64,000 bases of DNA. Source: Spirosoma sp. 48-14 (GTDB lineage: Bacteria > Bacteroidota > Bacteroidia > Cytophagales > Spirosomataceae). Shown one piece after another: positions 50,660 to 60,797 of this stretch (position 1 is its first letter; the number at the start of each line of letters is the position of its first letter). The position numbers and the translations under genes are program-made. The notes below the pieces were generated by a model that saw nothing but the letters and a program-made list of their open reading frames with translations, was not told the DNA's origin and ran no database searches. The stretch covers positions 265,382 to 329,381 of the forward strand of contig NZ_MKUD01000045.1 of assembly GCF_001898575.1 (NCBI RefSeq). The letters are read 5' to 3'.

Positions 50660-53092
50660 ATGAAACACCTCTTTTACTGGCCACTCACACTTCTTACGGC
50701 ATCGGCGCTTGCCCAATCAGCGCCCAAAGCGTCGGGAACGCCGGAGCTTCCGCAACTCACCGTCGAAACCATTATGCAGGACCCTAAAAATTGGGTCGGC
50801 ACATCCCCTTCCAATCCATTCTGGTCCGAAGACTCGCAGACACTTTACTTTAACTGGAACCCTGAAAAAGCAAAAAGTGATTCGCTCTACAAGGTAACGT
50901 TCACACCAACCACCAAAGGCAAAGTACTGACAGCCTCAAAACCTGTAAAGGTTAGCCCAGCCGAGCGTCGGGCGCTGCCCACGCCACCTGTAGCCGCCTA
51001 CAACCGGGCGTATACCCAACGACTGTTCGAACGGCAGGGCGATTTGTATGTACTCGACGTAAAAACGGGTGCCATCCGGCAACTGACGAATACGGTTGAG
51101 GTCGAAAATGATCCGAACTTTTCAGGAGACGAACAACGGGCGGTCTTCCGTCGTAGCAACAACCTCTTCAGCATCGATCTGAAAACGGGCCAACTGGACC
51201 AGCTAACCGACTTCCGGCCCGGCTCGAAAAAACCCGACCCCAAACCTACCGACGAAGAGAAATTTCTGAAACAGGACGCGTTACGACTTTCGACAGTGCT
51301 GACGGAACGAAAGGAGAAGAAGGACGAAGGCGAACGGATCAGCAAAGCCGACCGTCCTAAACGCCCGAAGGAGATTTACCTGGAAGAACGACAATTACTC
51401 AGCCCGCAACTCAGCCCCGATGGACGGTTTATTACGTATCGGCTTTCCAAAAGTGCGTCGAATGCTAAAACCGCTCAGGTTCCTAATTACGTGACCGAAT
51501 CGGGCTACACCGAAGAAATTGCGGCTCGTACCAAAGTAGGGGCTCCAGCCGCTACGCAGGAGTTTTTTGTTTACGACCGCATAAAAGATACCATACGAAC
51601 TGTCAGCCTGAAAGCGATTCCCGGAATTTATGACCAACCCGCCTATCTGAAAACGACGGCAAAATCCAAAGCCGATACCAGCAGGAAAATACGCCCAGTA
51701 ACCATGACTAGTGTGCTTTGGTCGGATGATGGCAAACTGGCTGTAGTAACCGCCCGGTCGTTTGATAATAAAGATCGCTGGATCATGCGGCTCGACTTGG
51801 AAACCCAGAAACTCACCGTTCTGGATCGGCAGCACGACGATGCCTGGATTGGCGGTCCGGGTATTCAGGGCTTCGGCCCATCGGCTGGTAACATGAACTT
51901 TCTGGCCGACAATCAAACGATCTGGTTCCAGTCGGAAGCAGACGGCTATTCGCACATCTACACGGTTAATATACTGACGGGCGAGAAAAAGCAACTGACA
52001 TCGGGAAAGTTTGAAGTACAGCAGGTGCAGTTATCGAAAGACAAAAAATACTTTTTCCTGCAAACCAACGAAGTCCATCCTGGCGAACAGCATTATTACC
52101 GGATGGCCGTTACGGGTGGTGAACGGGTAAAACTCACCACTATGCCGGGAGCCAACGACGTAACCCTGGCCCCTAATGAAACCCGGATGGCCATTCGCTA
52201 CTCGTCGAGCAATCAGCCCTGGGAGCTTTACGTAACCGATATCAAGGCTGATGTAAAAAAGGGAGATATTGGGAAAGACGCGCTCAAACTGACCGACTCC
52301 CCTACCGCCGATTTCAAAAAATATCCCTGGCGCGAACCGGCACTGGTAACCATTCCCGCCCGCGATGGCCAAACGATTTATGCCCGACTATATAAACCGA
52401 CAAAGCCGAGTGGGAAAGCGGTTGTGTTTGTACATGGCGCAGGGTATTTACAGAATGCGCATAAATGGTGGAGCCAGTATTTCCGCGAATACATGTTCCA
52501 TAACTTACTCACTGACAAGGGGTATACGGTACTGGATATTGACTATCGGGCCAGCGCTGGCTACGGTCGTGACTGGCGAACGGGCATCTATCGGCACATG
52601 GGTGGTAAGGATTTAGATGACCATGTCGATGCAGCCAAATGGCTGGTGCAGAACCATGGTGTGGATGCGAACCGAATTGGGATTTATGGCGGATCGTATG
52701 GCGGGTTTATTACGCTGATGGCGATGTTTACCACACCCGATGTGTTCAAAGCCGGTGCCGCGCTCCGTCCCGTAACCGACTGGGCGGCCTATAACCACGG
52801 GTATACGGCTAACATCCTGAATGAACCCCAATCAGATTCGCTTTCGTATCGCCTGTCGTCGCCCATTAATTTTGCCGAAGGGCTGAAAAACTACCTGCTC
52901 ATCTGCCACGGTATGGTCGATGTAAACGTTCATTTTCAGGACACTGTCCGGCTCATTCAGCGACTAATCGAGCTTCGAAAAGAGAATTGGGAAGTAGCCG
53001 CTTATCCTGTCGAAGATCACGGTTTTGTGGAGCCTACCAGTTGGATGGACGAATACAAGCGTATTCTGAAATTGTTCGAAGAGCGATTATAA
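50660..53092 (+). CDS. secreted S9-family prolyl oligopeptidase-like peptidase
   Basis: 810 aa from Met 50660 (MKHLFYWPLTLLTASALAQS), a signal peptide; the upstream 36 residues of the track lie over the MNT gene. A beta-propeller (about 60-530) with repeated S-DG..I.Y strands precedes the alpha/beta-hydrolase domain. Catalytic triad: Ser in IGIYGGSYGGFITLM, Asp in HGMVDVNVHFQD, His in EDHGFVEP. It cleaves peptides in the periplasm, often after Pro or Ala/Gly. The propeller-to-hydrolase layout fits DPP-IV/acylaminoacyl-peptidase-like S9 enzymes. Ends at a 25-bp palindrome. Confidence 0.9.
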   Translation: MKHLFYWPLTLLTASALAQSAPKASGTPELPQLTVETIMQDPKNWVGTSPSNPFWSEDSQTLYFNWNPEKAKSDSLYKVTFTPTTKGKVLTASKPVKVSPAERRALPTPPVAAYNRAYTQRLFERQGDLYVLDVKTGAIRQLTNTVEVENDPNFSGDEQRAVFRRSNNLFSIDLKTGQLDQLTDFRPGSKKPDPKPTDEEKFLKQDALRLSTVLTERKEKKDEGERISKADRPKRPKEIYLEERQLLSPQLSPDGRFITYRLSKSASNAKTAQVPNYVTESGYTEEIAARTKVGAPAATQEFFVYDRIKDTIRTVSLKAIPGIYDQPAYLKTTAKSKADTSRKIRPVTMTSVLWSDDGKLAVVTARSFDNKDRWIMRLDLETQKLTVLDRQHDDAWIGGPGIQGFGPSAGNMNFLADNQTIWFQSEADGYSHIYTVNILTGEKKQLTSGKFEVQQVQLSKDKKYFFLQTNEVHPGEQHYYRMAVTGGERVKLTTMPGANDVTLAPNETRMAIRYSSSNQPWELYVTDIKADVKKGDIGKDALKLTDSPTADFKKYPWREPALVTIPARDGQTIYARLYKPTKPSGKAVVFVHGAGYLQNAHKWWSQYFREYMFHNLLTDKGYTVLDIDYRASAGYGRDWRTGIYRHMGGKDLDDHVDAAKWLVQNHGVDANRIGIYGGSYGGFITLMAMFTTPDVFKAGAALRPVTDWAAYNHGYTANILNEPQSDSLSYRLSSPINFAEGLKNYLLICHGMVDVNVHFQDTVRLIQRLIELRKENWEVAAYPVEDHGFVEPTSWMDEYKRILKLFEERL

Positions 53093-53096
53093 ATTG

Positions 53097-53160
53097 AACC
53101 CATAGACGCAGAGCGCACAGAGGAAATATAAATTTTCTGTGCGCTCTGCGTCTATGGGTT
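53097..53160. terminator. 25-bp perfect palindrome between convergent genes
   Basis: Arms 53097-53121 (AACCCATAGACGCAGAGCGC...) and 53136-53160 are perfect complements with a 14-nt loop. It lies between the S9 peptidase and the serine hydrolase stops and can end both. Its length exceeds a usual terminator. Confidence 0.85.
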
Positions 53161-53166
53161 AAATAC

Positions 53167-54660
53167 TTATTTCATCATCCGTTCCAGCATTTTTTTTCCG
53201 TTCTGATTATCAGGATTGAGGGCAACGGATTTCTGGTACATGCTGATGGCTTCTTCTTTTTTCCCGTTCTTCAACAGCGCTTCTCCGAGACTATCGTAGG
53301 CATTCCAGCTATCAGGGTATTGGTTTACGATGAGTTTAAATACTGCCAGCGCTTCCTTCGGTTTTCCCTGACCATTCAGGAGTCGATAACCCCAATCGTT
53401 CAGATCGTTCTCGGTTGGCTGAAAACCCGCATTTGTTCGTTTCAGCTCGGCAAAGGTGGCTGGTGCCTGATCGAAGCCCCGTTTCTCCAGTTGCATACGC
53501 AAAGCCGTAATCGGATCCGACAAAGGGATTGCCGGATTAAAGAAACCAGCCAGTTCATCCACAAACTCCTCGGGATACGAGCCTGCCAGATTCGTCAAAA
53601 CCACAATGGCCAGATCATCATCGGGATACACGCACATAGCCGAACGTCCTCCTCCTGTAATCAGAACAGCATCATGCTTAGGCCGTGGCTTCACCGTCCA
53701 GCCAAGCGCCCACTGAGTAGGGTTTCCGTTATTGTAAGAACCTGGCGTCCAGAGCGTTTTTAAGGCTTCTTTTGTTTTCAGCAATTTGCCCTGTTGCAAT
53801 ACTATAATCCAGCGGGCCATATCTTCGGCAGTACTGTTCATACCCGAAGCGGTTCGGCGCATGGGCGGGAATTCCGCATAATTGGTAATCAGTTTTTCTT
53901 CGCCCAGCGATTTACCGTCCAGACTAGTCACATACCGATACGATTGCACCATACCCGGAATAACATCGCGTGAATCACCAAAAACAGTACCAGGCATATC
54001 GGCTACATCGAACTGACGTTCTTTGAATACCTGGGCAAAGGGTTTGCCCCGAAATTTGTCAATAATTTTACCAAGCAGCAGATAGTTGGTTTGATTGTAG
54101 CTAAACTGCGTTCCGGTTGGAAAATCCATCGGGAAGGTCTGAATTTTAGCAAAAGCCGCTTCTTCTGTGCCAACGCCTTCCAGCCCATATGTGCCGGGAT
54201 TGAGTAGTCGGTTGATGTCGGGCAGACCCGAAACGTGGGTCAATAGCTGACGAATCGTGACGGGTCGCCAGGATTGAGGAAGGCTATCCAGATACCGGGA
54301 TACCGGGGCCGAAAGGTCTATTTTCCCTTCTTCCACAAGTTGCATGATCGCCACACCTGTAAACGCTTTGGTACAGGAGTTGATCGGGAAAATACTTCGA
54401 TTAGTAACAGGTACGTCATCCTGCACATTCGCCATACCATACGACTTCGACAGCACCAGCTTCCCATGCTGAACCACCGCTGCCTGTAGCCCGGTTATCC
54501 GACGTTCGCTTAGTTTTTTCCGCAGAAAGGCATCGACCTCACTGGGTGTTTTGGATGTTCTTTCCTTCGCTGGCCCCTGCTGACCGAAGGTCTGTGCATA
54601 AACCAATACAATTAAATAAGCTGCCCATACAGCCCATGTCTGCTTCCTTTGTACGTGCAT
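53167..54660 (-). CDS. beta-lactamase-fold serine hydrolase with C-terminal TPR unit
   Basis: 497 aa with signal peptide (WAAYLIVLVYAQTFGQQ). Class C beta-lactamase/DD-peptidase fold: SxxK is SCTK (FPINSCTKAFTGVAI), YxN is in TQFSYNQTNYLLLG, and the third motif is HDAVLITGGGRSAM. The last 80 residues form tetratricopeptide helices (SWNAYDSLGEALLKNGKKEE AISMYQKSVALNPDN, two pieces), which usually bind partner proteins. The combination is common in Bacteroidota. Substrate unknown: peptides or esters in the periplasm. It is monocistronic between two palindromes. Confidence 0.87.
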   Translation of the reverse strand: MHVQRKQTWAVWAAYLIVLVYAQTFGQQGPAKERTSKTPSEVDAFLRKKLSERRITGLQAAVVQHGKLVLSKSYGMANVQDDVPVTNRSIFPINSCTKAFTGVAIMQLVEEGKIDLSAPVSRYLDSLPQSWRPVTIRQLLTHVSGLPDINRLLNPGTYGLEGVGTEEAAFAKIQTFPMDFPTGTQFSYNQTNYLLLGKIIDKFRGKPFAQVFKERQFDVADMPGTVFGDSRDVIPGMVQSYRYVTSLDGKSLGEEKLITNYAEFPPMRRTASGMNSTAEDMARWIIVLQQGKLLKTKEALKTLWTPGSYNNGNPTQWALGWTVKPRPKHDAVLITGGGRSAMCVYPDDDLAIVVLTNLAGSYPEEFVDELAGFFNPAIPLSDPITALRMQLEKRGFDQAPATFAELKRTNAGFQPTENDLNDWGYRLLNGQGKPKEALAVFKLIVNQYPDSWNAYDSLGEALLKNGKKEEAISMYQKSVALNPDNQNGKKMLERMMK

Positions 54661-54665
54661 AAACG

Positions 54666-54717
54666 TTCCGTTTCGCTGGAAACTTCAACGAGTCGCGAAG
54701 GTTACAGCGAAACGGAA
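54666..54717. repeat. 13-bp inverted repeat upstream of the serine hydrolase
   Basis: TTCCGTTTCGCTG (54666-54678) and CAGCGAAACGGAA (54705-54717) are exact complements with a 26-nt loop. It sits between the permease stop (54733) and the hydrolase start (54660), so it probably ends the permease transcript. Confidence 0.75.
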
Positions 54718-54732
54718 ACCCTGGGAACAGGC

Positions 54733-55959
54733 TTATTTTTTAAAGGCCAGTGCTTTTACCGGCTGAATCCGGTTAATGATAAATGTCGGGAACCAGAGCA
54801 CCAGTGCAATCAGCAAGATGGTTCCGCCATTCAAGGCCAGAATAGTCGGCCAGTCCCACACAATGGGCACGTAATTCATGAAGTAATTTTTAGGGTCGAG
54901 TGGAATCAGTTTGAAGCGGTCCTGTAGGTAGCAAAGCCCCAACCCGACTACGTTGCCGATTAGCAGCCCCCAGCTAACCATGTTGAGCCCAACAAATACA
55001 AACATGCGTCGTATGAGCGGATTAGCGGCTCCCAGCGCTTTCAACAGACCAATCATAGGTGTTCGCTCCATCATCAGCACCAGCAACACCGAAATCATAT
55101 TGAACGAAGCAATGAACGTAATCAGGCTCAGCAGAATAACCATATTTCGGTCGAGCAGAAGCATCCAGTCGAACAAGGGTCGGTATTGGTCGGTTACGCG
55201 CGTCAGGCGCATATCGGGCGACAGGGCTTGAAAAACGTTGGCGGCCGTCTGGTCGAGTCGGGCAAAATCATTAACAAAGATCTCGTAACTACCCACGGAA
55301 TCGGGTCCCCAGCGATTCAGCCGCTGAATGAGCCGGATATCACCCAGGGCAATGGTTTTATCGACTTCTTCCAAGCCGGTATCATAAATACCAACTACAG
55401 TCATTTTTCGGGCACGGGGCGCATTGCCCAGAAAATACAACGGCACACTTTCGCCCACACTTACGCCCAGTTGGTTGGCCATGTACTGACTCAGCAACAG
55501 TTGAGTTGATCCGGAACCGGTATCGGCCCCAACAACGGGTATCTTTCCAGCGACCAGCGATCCCTGAAACAGATTCCAGTCGTAATCCCGACCTACGCCT
55601 TTCAGAATCACCCCACTCAACTCCTCTTTAGTTTTGAGGATACCCGCCTTCAGCGCTACCGCCTGAATATGCCGAACACCCGGAATTTTCGTACTGTCGT
55701 CGTACAGCCTGGAGCGTAGAGGCAGGGCCGTTTCTTCGTACGACATATTATTGGTGAATTTACTCACGCCCAGATGCGCCCCAAACAGAAAAATCTTCTG
55801 CTGAATCGTATGTTTAAACCCATAAAGGACCGCAAAGGCTACAATCAGAATGGCTAACCCCAGCGCAATACTGCCAATGCCGATTCGAGTAACCGTAGCC
55901 GAAAAACTGCCCTCGGGCGCGTGGCGAACCTTACGGGCTAAAAAAACAGGGACGTTCAA
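54733..55959 (-). CDS. ABC transporter permease, LolC/E-like (FtsX family)
   Basis: 408 aa. One N-terminal membrane helix (IGSIALGLAILIVAFAVLYG), a large periplasmic MacB-type domain (about 50-250), and three C-terminal helices with the FtsX core (MVILLSLITFIASFNMISVL, VGLNMVSWGLLIGNVVGLGL and the WPTILALNGGTILLIALVLW segment). The stretch MMERTPMIGLLKALGAANPL is the coupling region for the ATPase. In this family it helps extract lipoproteins to the outer membrane; the ATPase gene is not adjacent here. Assignment to LolC/E rather than another MacB-type permease is by size and layout. Confidence 0.85.
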   Translation of the reverse strand: MNVPVFLARKVRHAPEGSFSATVTRIGIGSIALGLAILIVAFAVLYGFKHTIQQKIFLFGAHLGVSKFTNNMSYEETALPLRSRLYDDSTKIPGVRHIQAVALKAGILKTKEELSGVILKGVGRDYDWNLFQGSLVAGKIPVVGADTGSGSTQLLLSQYMANQLGVSVGESVPLYFLGNAPRARKMTVVGIYDTGLEEVDKTIALGDIRLIQRLNRWGPDSVGSYEIFVNDFARLDQTAANVFQALSPDMRLTRVTDQYRPLFDWMLLLDRNMVILLSLITFIASFNMISVLLVLMMERTPMIGLLKALGAANPLIRRMFVFVGLNMVSWGLLIGNVVGLGLCYLQDRFKLIPLDPKNYFMNYVPIVWDWPTILALNGGTILLIALVLWFPTFIINRIQPVKALAFKK

Positions 55960-56119
55960 GTTGAGTGGTTCGCCGTTTGTCGATAATTGTTCATTGTAGG
56001 TCGTATAAAAAAGATGTTTTTAGCCGTGAATCCTACCGATAAACTGACTACTATTGACTAGCGACTGTTATTTTGTTCTACAACGTAAAAGTAAGAGTTT
56101 TACAGTGATTAACTGGCCA

Positions 56120-58327
56120 ATGATTACAATCGATACGACACATCAGCCAATTTGGACAACGAATCGACTACGTACCCATACTCTATCTCTGCTATTGGTG
56201 CTGTCTATGTTGGGGGCACTGACCACGTATGCTCAATCGGTAACCCGAATCGACAGCCTGCCCGCAGATGGATTGTCGCTCGTGAAGGGCTGGCGCTGGC
56301 ATACCGGCGATAACCCGGCCTGGGCTAATACCTCGTTCGATGACAGCCGATGGGATACCATCCGGCCAGGACGTCCGATAACGCGCCTGGACAACGTCAA
56401 AAACCATCCTCTTGGCTGGCTGCGCTATACCTTCACGCTTAATACAGATACGCTGCCTGTTTCTCTGGCAGCTACGCTCAATCAGGCCGGGGCTTCGGAC
56501 ATCTATATAGACGGGTCACGATGGCAACAACTGGGGCGTGTCGGGTCAACCTATCAGACTCAGCGGTCTTATACGCCATCCGATCATGCGATCTACCTTC
56601 TGCCCCCCTTAGCTCCCGGTCGTCATGTACTGGCTGTACGGCTTTCGCAGCTATCGCCCCCCTGGTATTCGCCTAAGTTCCTTTATTTTACCCTGCCTGT
56701 TTTCCGAATTACGTTGTTCGAAGCGCAGCACCTGGCCACGAGTCAGTTTAACCGACTGTATACCCAGGCGCTTGGCAATTACCTGCTGGTCGGTATCTTC
56801 TTCATGCTGGCGGTTATCCACTTTCTTTATTATTACTACCGCCGAAAGCGGGTCAATCTGGTATTCGGGCTAACCATGCTTTCAGGGGCCTTCTGCATTA
56901 CACTAGTCGAATTGCTGGGCCTCATCACTGATCCATCAATTGGCGAATGGCTTATTGTAAGCCAGGGCTTACTCGTATCCCTCTTTATGCTGATGCTCCT
57001 GATCACCTATTACGTCTACCTGGATCAGCCCTTACCCTGGTTTTTAGTCATTGAGGGTATTTTGCTGATTACCCCCCGGTGTATAATGTCCTTATCGTCA
57101 TCCTGGCAAGTCGCCAGCATTTTATCCATTCTGGCCATTACTGGGCTATTTGCCGATGGCATACGGGTCAGCATCAATGCCATTCGGGCCAAACAAATAA
57201 ATGCCCGGTTCATGCTCAGTAGTATTCTTGTCATGCTGGTCATCCTGCTGCTGGGTGGCTTTATAAGCTGGTGGTTATCGATCCACTTCCCAGCTTATAA
57301 TGCAATTTTGTCAGCCATGACGAATCTGCTTTTCTTCCTGACACTACCGATCACATTTGCTATCATACTAGCCCGTGAACATGCCCAGACGAACAAAACG
57401 CTGGAAGAACGACTGGTACAGGTGCAACAGCTATCTGCCGAAAAAGAAAATATTCTGACCCAGCAAAACGAAACCCTCGAACAACAGGTGACCCAGCGCA
57501 CATCTGAACTGACGCAATCGTTGACCGAACTTCGCGAGACACAGCAACAGCTAATTCAACGCGAAAAAATGGCTAGCCTGGGCGAGCTTACAGCGGGTAT
57601 AGCCCACGAAATACAAAACCCTCTCAACTTCGTCAATAACTTTGCCGAGGTATCGGGCGAGTTACTGGTCGAACTTCGGGACGAACAACAAAAAGGGGCG
57701 AACCGCGACCTGACACTGGAAGAAGAACTGCTGGACGATCTGACGGGTAATCTGCAAAAGATTCGGCAACACGGTAGTCGGGCAGCAAGTATTATCAAAG
57801 GCATGCTGGGTCATGCCCGCACCAGTACTGGTCAGCGGGAGCCAACCGACCTGAATACCCTCTGTAACGAATACCTTCGGTTGGCCTATCATGGCCTCCT
57901 GGCAACAGACAAGCAGTTTAACGCCCAACTGGAAACTCATTTCGACCCCAATCTGAAAGAGGTAACTGTAGTGCCTCAGGATATGGGACGCGTACTACTC
58001 AATTTATTCAGCAATGCGTTCCATGCCGTTCGCGAAAAAGCGACTAAGGCTACTGGAGCATACCAGCCAACCGTCGTTGTACGTACGTATCAGGAAGATA
58101 CTGGGATCAGAATCACAATTCATGACAATGGTACGGGCATCCCCGATCAGGTCCGGGCTAAAGTATTCAATCCTTTTTTTACGACCAAACCTACCGGGCA
58201 GGGAACTGGCTTAGGCTTATCACTCAGTTACGACATCGTCACCAAAGGGCATGCTGGCTCGCTAACCTTCGATACGGTCCCCGACCAGGGAACAACATTT
58301 ACCATTTGGCTACCCATCAAACAGTAG
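56120..58327 (+). CDS. membrane sensor histidine kinase
   Basis: 735 aa from Met 56120; the track's extra 22 residues look non-native. Layout: signal peptide (LSLLLVLSMLGALTTYAQS), an extracellular galactose-binding-like jelly roll (GWRWHTGDNPAWANTSFDDS RWDTI, two pieces), six to seven membrane helices (7TMR-DISM-like), a coiled coil (VQQLSAEKENILTQQ), then DHp and ATPase domains. The phospho-accepting His is in LTAGIAHEIQNPLNFVNNFA; G1 and G2 boxes are HDNGTGIP and GQGTGLGLSLSYDIV. No response regulator is next to it. The ligand is unknown. Confidence 0.9.
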   Translation: MITIDTTHQPIWTTNRLRTHTLSLLLVLSMLGALTTYAQSVTRIDSLPADGLSLVKGWRWHTGDNPAWANTSFDDSRWDTIRPGRPITRLDNVKNHPLGWLRYTFTLNTDTLPVSLAATLNQAGASDIYIDGSRWQQLGRVGSTYQTQRSYTPSDHAIYLLPPLAPGRHVLAVRLSQLSPPWYSPKFLYFTLPVFRITLFEAQHLATSQFNRLYTQALGNYLLVGIFFMLAVIHFLYYYYRRKRVNLVFGLTMLSGAFCITLVELLGLITDPSIGEWLIVSQGLLVSLFMLMLLITYYVYLDQPLPWFLVIEGILLITPRCIMSLSSSWQVASILSILAITGLFADGIRVSINAIRAKQINARFMLSSILVMLVILLLGGFISWWLSIHFPAYNAILSAMTNLLFFLTLPITFAIILAREHAQTNKTLEERLVQVQQLSAEKENILTQQNETLEQQVTQRTSELTQSLTELRETQQQLIQREKMASLGELTAGIAHEIQNPLNFVNNFAEVSGELLVELRDEQQKGANRDLTLEEELLDDLTGNLQKIRQHGSRAASIIKGMLGHARTSTGQREPTDLNTLCNEYLRLAYHGLLATDKQFNAQLETHFDPNLKEVTVVPQDMGRVLLNLFSNAFHAVREKATKATGAYQPTVVVRTYQEDTGIRITIHDNGTGIPDQVRAKVFNPFFTTKPTGQGTGLGLSLSYDIVTKGHAGSLTFDTVPDQGTTFTIWLPIKQ

Positions 58328-58380
58328 CTGGCCGGTTAGTAGCTCCAAGAGCCGCAGACGTTCTAAACATCCTATTTCAC

Positions 58381-58406
58381 GGTGTCGGTTATTAGTAACC
58401 GACACC
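58381..58406. repeat. 10-bp palindrome (GGTGTCGGTT type)
   Basis: GGTGTCGGTT (58381-58390) and AACCGACACC (58397-58406) with a 6-nt loop, located 54 bp after the kinase stop. No T run follows. It may terminate the kinase mRNA or be a short intergenic repeat. Confidence 0.6.
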
Positions 58407-58474
58407 ACCGCCAAACCATAGTGCCGCCACTACAGTGTCTAAAGCCTTAATCGCTTTTTGTGGTGAAAATTGAG

Positions 58475-58503
58475 TTGGTCAAACGAAAAATGCTCTAACT
58501 TTG
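58475..58503 (+). promoter_or_regulatory. guaA promoter
   Basis: TTG (58475-58477), an 18-nt spacer and TAACTTTG (58496-58503) match the Bacteroidota consensus. Transcription would begin close to 58510, leaving a leader of about 12 nt before the ATG at 58522. It also excludes the TTG at 58501 used by the ORF track as a start. Confidence 0.65.
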
Positions 58504-58521
58504 CATTTTAGAGACCAATTC

Positions 58522-60054
58522 ATGGCCACCGAACAAATTCTGATTCTGGATTTTGGTTCGCAATACACCCAACTCATTGCCCGCCGGGTGCGCGAACTGA
58601 ACGTTTACTGCGAAATCCATCCGTATAATCACATTCCCACAATCACGGCTGACGTCAAGGGCATTATTCTTTCAGGTAGTCCATCATCCGTTCGTGATAT
58701 CGATGCACCTGAAGTTCATCTGGCAGCTTTTCGGCATAAACTCCCCATTTTAGGGGTATGCTATGGTGCTCAGTTACTGGCGCATACCAGCGGGGGCGAA
58801 GTACAGCCTTCTTCCATTCGCGAATATGGTCGGGCCAAACTCGGTACAGTCGATACCGAAAGTCCACTGCTAAAAGGTATTGACCAGCATTCGCAGGTCT
58901 GGATGTCGCATGCCGACACCATCACCAGCGTTCCCGATAATTTCACCATCATTGCTTCAACCGATACCGTTCGGGTAGCGGCTTTCCATATTGAGGGCGA
59001 GCCTACGTACGGGATTCAGTTCCACCCCGAAGTGACGCACTCGTTACAGGGCAAAACCTTGCTTCACAACTTTGTTGTCGACATTTGCGGCTGTGCCCAG
59101 AACTGGACATCTGAGTCGTTTGTCGAAAGTACAGTAGCCCAGCTAAAGCAAAAGCTAGGGAACGACAAAGTCGTGCTGGGCCTGTCGGGTGGAGTTGACT
59201 CGTCGGTTGCCGCCATGCTGATTCACCAGGCTATTGGCAGCAATCTCTACTGTATTTTTGTCGATAACGGTGTACTGCGGAAAGACGAATTCGAAACGGT
59301 ACTCGAATCGTACAAAACGCTGGGGCTTAACGTGAAAGGCGTCGATGCCAAAGACCGATTCTATACCGCGCTGGAGGGCCTGACCGACCCCGAAGCCAAG
59401 CGGAAAGCCATTGGCAAAACCTTTATTGATGTATTTGACCATGAAGCGCACCTGATTGAAGGGGTTTCGTGGCTGGGACAAGGGACTATTTACCCGGACG
59501 TGATCGAATCCGTATCCGTAAAAGGTCCTTCGGCTACCATCAAATCGCACCATAATGTGGGCGGCCTCCCCGATTTCATGAAGCTCAAAGTCGTGGAACC
59601 GTTAAATACCCTTTTCAAAGACGAAGTGCGGTCCGTTGGTCGAACACTCGGTCTACCCGATTTCATTCTTGGGCGCCACCCATTCCCCGGACCAGGGTTG
59701 GCGATACGGATTCTGGGTGATATCACACCTGAAAAAGTAGCGATTCTGCAACAGGTCGATGCCCTGTTCATCGACGGTCTGAAGCGCGAAGGGCTGTACG
59801 ACAAGGTATGGCAGGCGGGTGCGATTCTGCTGCCAGTTCAATCGGTTGGGGTTATGGGCGATGAGCGTACGTACGAGCGTGTCGTTGCCCTACGGGCTGT
59901 AACCTCTGTCGATGGAATGACCGCCGACTGGGCGCATCTGCCTTACGAATTTCTGGCCGATATATCGAACGAAATCATTAACCGGGTAAAGGGGGTTAAC
60001 CGTGTGGTGTATGATATTTCCTCCAAACCGCCTGCAACCATCGAGTGGGAATAA
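58522..60054 (+). CDS. guaA: GMP synthase (glutamine-hydrolysing)
   Basis: 510 aa, usual length. Converts XMP to GMP with ATP and glutamine. The N-terminal class I amidotransferase has its Cys nucleophile in [10 protein letters not shown] (Cys 80) and His-Glu in [12 protein letters not shown]. The ATP pyrophosphatase domain has the PP-loop [11 protein letters not shown], and the C-terminal dimerisation domain ends [20 protein letters not shown]. The track start is a TTG within the promoter; the ATG at 58522 ([15 protein letters not shown]) is right. Single gene with its own promoter and terminator. Confidence 0.98.
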   Translation: MATEQILILDFGSQYTQLIARRVRELNVYCEIHPYNHIPTITADVKGIILSGSPSSVRDIDAPEVHLAAFRHKLPILGVCYGAQLLAHTSGGEVQPSSIREYGRAKLGTVDTESPLLKGIDQHSQVWMSHADTITSVPDNFTIIASTDTVRVAAFHIEGEPTYGIQFHPEVTHSLQGKTLLHNFVVDICGCAQNWTSESFVESTVAQLKQKLGNDKVVLGLSGGVDSSVAAMLIHQAIGSNLYCIFVDNGVLRKDEFETVLESYKTLGLNVKGVDAKDRFYTALEGLTDPEAKRKAIGKTFIDVFDHEAHLIEGVSWLGQGTIYPDVIESVSVKGPSATIKSHHNVGGLPDFMKLKVVEPLNTLFKDEVRSVGRTLGLPDFILGRHPFPGPGLAIRILGDITPEKVAILQQVDALFIDGLKREGLYDKVWQAGAILLPVQSVGVMGDERTYERVVALRAVTSVDGMTADWAHLPYEFLADISNEIINRVKGVNRVVYDISSKPPATIEWE

Positions 60055-60064
60055 ATGGACTAAA

Positions 60065-60118
60065 CCGCCAGGACGCTAAGGCGCAAAGAATAAATGAATG
60101 TTTTTTTGTCTCCTGGCG
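60065..60118. repeat. CCGCCAGGACGCTAAGGCGC-type intergenic repeat
   Basis: CGCCAGGA (60066-60073) pairs with TCCTGGCG (60111-60118). The sequence resembles the hairpin after DUF4256 (CCGCAAGGACGCTAAAG). Its stem is poorer, suggesting a decayed copy. Confidence 0.55.
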
Positions 60119-60160
60119 TCCCTGCTGGTTGGTATCCGGTTCATAATTAACATTTCTCGC

Positions 60161-60188
60161 AAACGCCCGACTTACTGATCGGGCGTTT
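60161..60188 (+). terminator. terminator downstream of guaA
   Basis: AAACGCCCGA (60161-60170) pairs with TCGGGCGTTT (60179-60188), followed by TATTTTAG. A classic short GC stem after the guaA stop. Confidence 0.78.
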
Positions 60189-60241
60189 TATTTTAGAAAA
60201 AATGCATACTTTCGCCCGCAATTCTAACCTTTTGTTTCTGT

Positions 60242-60787
60242 ATGAAAACCTTACAAATGACTCGGGTTCTGGCCCTCACGCTAGCCGGTGTATGTATGAC
60301 TATGATCAGCTTCGCACAAGGCGACAAAGCCAGCCGCCCCAGCCCTCCCGCTACCGCCAGCGGCAAAATTGGAGGAGCAACAATTACCATCAACTATGGC
60401 AGCCCATCGGTGAAAGGAAGAAATGTGTGGGACCCCGCTGGAACGCTGGCCCCATATGGTAAAGTATGGCGGGCCGGTGCCAACGAAGCCACCATCTTCG
60501 AAACCGATAAAGACATCAAAGTAGAAGGTAAAACCTTAGCTGCCGGCAAATACAGCCTGTTTGCCACGCCAGGCGAAAAAGAGTGGAAAATTATTTTCAA
60601 CTCACAAACCGGACAATGGGGCATCAAACGGGGTGGTGAAGCCAACCGCGACCCAGCCAACGACGTGCTGACGGTAGACGTTAAGCCCAAGAAAACGGCC
60701 ATGACCGAAAAACTGGTCTATGAGGTAAATGGCAAGGGGGTTGATCTGAAATGGGATACCGTCGATGTTCCCATCTCGATCAAATAA
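60242..60787 (+). CDS. DUF2911 family secreted protein
   Basis: 181 aa with a signal peptide (LALTLAGVCMTMISFAQG). DUF2911 signature: SGKIGGATITINYGSPSVKG followed by GKVWRAGANEATIFETDKDI, then AAGKYSLFATPGEKEWKIIF. The strand-rich fold is typical of Bacteroidota and many members lie near metabolic genes; function is unknown. The export signal places it in the periplasm or outer surface. It is followed by a very strong 27-bp hairpin. Confidence 0.9.
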   Translation: MKTLQMTRVLALTLAGVCMTMISFAQGDKASRPSPPATASGKIGGATITINYGSPSVKGRNVWDPAGTLAPYGKVWRAGANEATIFETDKDIKVEGKTLAAGKYSLFATPGEKEWKIIFNSQTGQWGIKRGGEANRDPANDVLTVDVKPKKTAMTEKLVYEVNGKGVDLKWDTVDVPISIK

Positions 60788-60797
60788 CCCTATTACT

